The position numbers and the translations under genes are program-made. Under the pieces are notes generated by a model, which worked only from the letters and a program-made list of their open reading frames with translations, was not told where the DNA came from and searched no databases. Positions 60,126 through 64,000 of a stretch of 64,000 nt of DNA are shown in pieces. Source of the stretch: Monarcha castaneiventris obscurior (Eukaryota; Chordata; Aves; Passeriformes; Monarchidae); assembly GCA_026261815.1 (NCBI GenBank), contig JAMPIT010000174.1, forward strand, positions 7,750,001 to 7,814,000. Reading direction: 5' to 3'. Numbering within the stretch: position 1 is the stretch's first letter; the number at the start of each line of letters is the position of its first letter.

Positions 60126-63100
60126 GTCTGGTGAAGATTTTCAGGCTTTTAAAACAAAGTTAATAAGCAGTAGTTAAATATGCCTTATATGTTTTCTTGT
60201 CTTCTTAAAAAGTTTTTTCTCGTGTGAACAGCTAACAGAAACTGTCACACGGTTTTCCTTTAGGGCTTTGAGTGACAAGACAAATTATTCATAGTAGGAG
60301 AGAGAGCCCAGGATTTTTACCTCCTGGGATGAAAGGATGCAGATACAACACTTCCAGAGATTGGAAACAGACACTGAATTGTTGCTGGCACTGACAGACT
60401 TGTGACTCTGACCAAGCTAATATTATCACAGCCTGTGCTCTGTGCATGAGCTCAAATGGTAATTAGCAAACAAGTAGTTCACGATCCTATGGTTGTGCCA
60501 AATACGGTGACAGATTAATATTATATCATTGCATGAAATGAGGTTCTATTTATAAAAAAAGCTGACTGCTATGCAGGAAACCAGTGCTGAGAAATTCCCG
60601 CTGGCAGGACTCCTCTCTCATCTTCATTCTTTTCCTGACAACAGACCAAATTTGCTTGCGTGTAGGGTATGATGATGGCAAGTTTCCTGATAAAGGAGTA
60701 AAAAAGAAATGGAATGGGAATTATGCTGACTATCTCTTTTCTTTCCATGCCCACACATGCAAGGGTCTTCAAACCTCTGTGGTTCCAAAATGCAAGAGGT
60801 TTTTTGTTTCCTTTTTTTTCCCCCTAAATGGTATTTACAAAAACAGTGACCCTTTAAATCTCTGGTGAACTGAACAGAGTTTTTGCCAGCCATGTTGGTA
60901 ATTAGGATTAGTCTTTCAGGAGCTTATAGCAGGGAAAGAAGGAAGTGCTGAGTGGAGGTGGCTGAAGATACAGGGTCAAATACAGTCCTGAGTGAAGACA
61001 GAGGTTACACGCCCATCAGCCGAGATTGATCCAAGTGATATGGACTGCACTGCTGAGTGGGGCAATAATCCTCTGTATATATTGTCCTGTTTATATTTAT
61101 GTCGTGGCTTGGAGGAAGTGTGCAATTTTGAAGCAAATGCCATGATTCTCTCCATTTACTGATTCCATCCACAGAAACAGTTCTGCTGCATGCAAAACTG
61201 AGTATTTCTGGAGGAGCCTTAATTTCCAAAAGTTCTTCAGCACTGAGTGGGGACCTTAAAATTCTGGCTCAATGTGTGGGCTTCATCACCACAAAACCTG
61301 TGCCTAAGAGAAAGCTCTTGAACTATGAAAAGTTCCATAATAGTTCTTGTGCAATACAAAGAGGCAAATGTCATGTACGACTTCTTACTTGATGCTGTGT
61401 TTGAAGGCTGCCAGATACAATGTCCACCTTTGAAGAGGCTCTTCAGAGAGTTGCCAGCTGGCTCCCCAGGAGATGACACAGCCTGTTCATTTGTGCATAA
61501 GCAGACAGGAAATTCCTGGTTGTGCTCACAGATAGCTGCTAGCTACATGACTGCTGTTGAGGCAGTCAGTGAGAAAAGTGTAATGAAATTTAAGATACAA
61601 GGGCAGTGTTCCTAGAGAGATAGAGTGATAAAATCCTATCTGGACTTCTGTGCCCCGAGCTTCCATGTGGGACAAGGGAGGTGCCCTGTGGAATTGCTCC
61701 AGGACATTGATGTGATGCTGTCAGCAGCCTCCTCCCCACAAGTGAAGGAGCAAAGGTTTGTGTGTTAATCTTCCTTCTAAAAACTTCAAACAATATGTAT
61801 GATGGGGGCATTTGGTCTGGGAAACAGAACTATTTCTGATTTGAAGTAAAACCCGAAAGCCCCATGTGATGAGGATGTGAGAGGCTTCAGCAGTAACTAC
61901 TTTAATCTACTTATTCTCTCATTTCACATCATCTTACTTGGTAATGTAGACAAGACTGAATATCTCCACAGGATTAAGAACATTTATAGATGGTGCTAAG
62001 GGGGAGAAAAAGTAGGAGAACCTCCCACTGCATTCCTGTGATAATACTAAAGACATGATGCAATTATGGCCATTTGACTTACTAGAGCCTGGACTTTCTA
62101 ATGCCAAATCTGATAAGAAGATGCATATAAATATCTGATAATATATGCATATAAAGAGATACGTGTATTTCACATGCTGATTTTAAGAAAAGGAAAAAAA
62201 GAAGACCAAACATTCAGTGACTGGACAGTAATGATAAAGAAAATAATATTGTGGAAAGTGGTAGTGAGGTAGGTGTTATGGTCAGGGAGAGAAGACTGGC
62301 TGAATAGACAGGTAGCAGACATTTTGATGCCTGCTAGTTGTGCTTAGGCAGCAAAAGGGAATAATTTGATCAGCTGTGGCAAGCTATGAAGCTGGATATA
62401 ACAGAAATAGAAGTGACTGGCAGCTATATCCAAAGACAAGCACTATAGAACATGAATTGTTCAGAAAGATGGAAGCAATTGAGAAAGTGATGTTATTTGG
62501 AGAAATGTGTTAAACTGTAAATAAGTAGGAAAGAATAGCAATGTAAGTGCAATCTACTTCAGTTACATCAACTGTAAGAGAAATTCTACTACACTAAGGG
62601 GATCTGTTTCAGACCTCATGCATTGGATTCATGTTTGGATAGAGAATTCTTTGATTTGATAGAGACAGAAATTCTTTGTGGGGTTGTATCATCTTGGGAG
62701 CATTTAACTTCCAAGTTTTGATCATTAGCCACGATAATTAAACTTTGAGATTAATGCAGTTCTATGAATAATTTAGTTAGTACAACAACTATATTAGCTG
62801 AGAATAAGGATAATGTAAGAATATCATAGATTTTTATAAGTGTGTGGCAGGTGACTCACAAGGTGGGTCCCAATGACTCCTTGTGAAAGAACACTTCTGA
62901 TGTTCTAACCATGGTTACATTCAGTAGGTATTTATAGTGCCTTGTCCAGAAAAAATATGGAAGCTGGGTACTATTAATGGAGGCAGGCCTAATCACTATG
63001 TGGGCAAAAAATCCTTAGAAATGTCATGACAACAAATTGCTAGTAGCTGTAGCAGAGGTAGATGACTAACTGATGAAGAGTGGATAAACTGAAACTGTAT

Positions 63101-64000
63101 ATGACAAGAGATAAAAATACTTCTTTACAATGAATCAGGTATGGGAGGTGGTACAGCTGGAAGGTGCATGTCAAAAGTTACATTTACCCTGTATCACCTC
63201 CTGTGGTGTCCAAAGGCCCTGGGATCTAACAATTTTTTTCTTCTCATTTTCTGTTTAAAGTATCTAAAATAACTGTGTCACAACCCACTAGAGTTTCCTG
63301 TAGTGTGTCTTTGTACCACAGGATGTGTGTTAGGAGGTCTGTGTGTCAGCTGGGGGCTGTGCCCAGCCACCACAGGAACAGCAAAGGTGCTTGCAAGTGC
63401 CCGTGCCGAGGGCCACGACCCGGGTGTCAGTCGTCACACAGGCAGCTTGTCTGATGCTGTGGCCACATCCGAAATGCACTTTTCTCACATGCTAGACTTA
63501 CCACTGAAAGTGTTCATTTCGAACGCCGTCACAGAGGAGTGTTACATCTTTCTAATTTAACGTTAACTTCTCTTTGTAGAACCGGCTCTTCAGCCAGAAC
63601 ATATCAAGCCATGGCATACTGACCTGTACTAGATCTAATGAATTAATAAATGCAGCACAAGTACTCTGTAGGCTACAGCAGACAGACTGGAGAATAGGTG
63701 TTAATATGAATGGCATAGGCTAGACATTGCTTGAGATATGTACAGCTGACATTCCACCACAAGTTACTGATCCACACAGCGAAGCTATTTTAAACACCGT
63801 TTTGGTAAAGACAAGGAAGAGCTGAAAATAACCTTGCTTTCAATGACCATGAGTCAATTCAATTTAAATAAAATGAGAATATGAATAAAAATGTTTCTGA
63901 ACCTGGGTTTTAATGCATATTTCAGATGGACAAACTTTTCAAAAGGCTACGGAAACTACTAACAAGTTAACTAGACTGAAGAAGTTCAAACTAATTGTGG
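60126..64000 (-). other. LHFPL3: LHFPL3 upstream intron, distal part
   Basis: No exon 1 of LHFPL3 and no CpG-rich promoter was recognised, so the gene start lies outside the window. A weak CR1-like resemblance occurs near 61660-61720. A small CpG-containing patch lies at 63400-63440 (CCGTGCCGAGGGCCACGACC and nearby). Otherwise nothing is seen. Confidence 0.6.

Noticed and set aside
61600..61760. Faint similarity to the CR1 reverse-transcriptase region
   Set aside because: Only scattered words match. It cannot be told from chance without an alignment.

Overview
The window looks like vertebrate nuclear DNA, most likely from a bird. The recognisable interspersed repeats are almost all CR1-type LINE fragments, several ending in the ATTCTGTG/ATTCTATG octamer tail typical of avian CR1. 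I saw no Alu, L1 or bacterial-style gene packing. Nearly all open reading frames are short, overlapping and unrecognisable, as expected of intronic or intergenic DNA. Which bird this is cannot be told from the sequence.

Only one protein-coding segment is well supported: a 237-bp internal exon on the minus strand at 54946-55182. It encodes the second extracellular loop, the fourth membrane span and the start of the C-terminal tail of an LHFPL-family tetraspan protein, best matched to LHFPL3. It has a textbook acceptor (branch-point match, 24-nt pyrimidine tract, AG), a usable donor, and phase 1 at both ends. DNA at 55183-64000 is therefore upstream intron. DNA below 54946 is downstream intron, at least as far as the terminal coding exon, which I did not find. 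Reading through the donor gives 31 more codons, a stop, and an AATAAA 41 nt beyond it, so a second 3' end is possible.

The rest is repeat-poor non-coding DNA. Younger CR1 tails lie at 6636-6833 (two copies tail to tail), 12354-12548, 28191-28266, 37998-38304 and 58730-60125 (a 1.2-kb copy with a broken reverse transcriptase, again tail to tail with a second copy). Older CR1 relics lie near 10530-10815, 25100-25373 and 53966-54232. Two inverted repeats with 2-nt loops stand out: a 22-bp-arm one at 17954-17999 and a 13-bp-arm one at 32529-32556. A cluster of TGTAATTA motifs lies at 34425-34485. Several AT-rich, repeat-free blocks could be conserved regulatory DNA, but this needs comparison with other genomes.

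I found no convincing tRNA, rRNA, CRISPR array, endogenous retrovirus or new multigene system.
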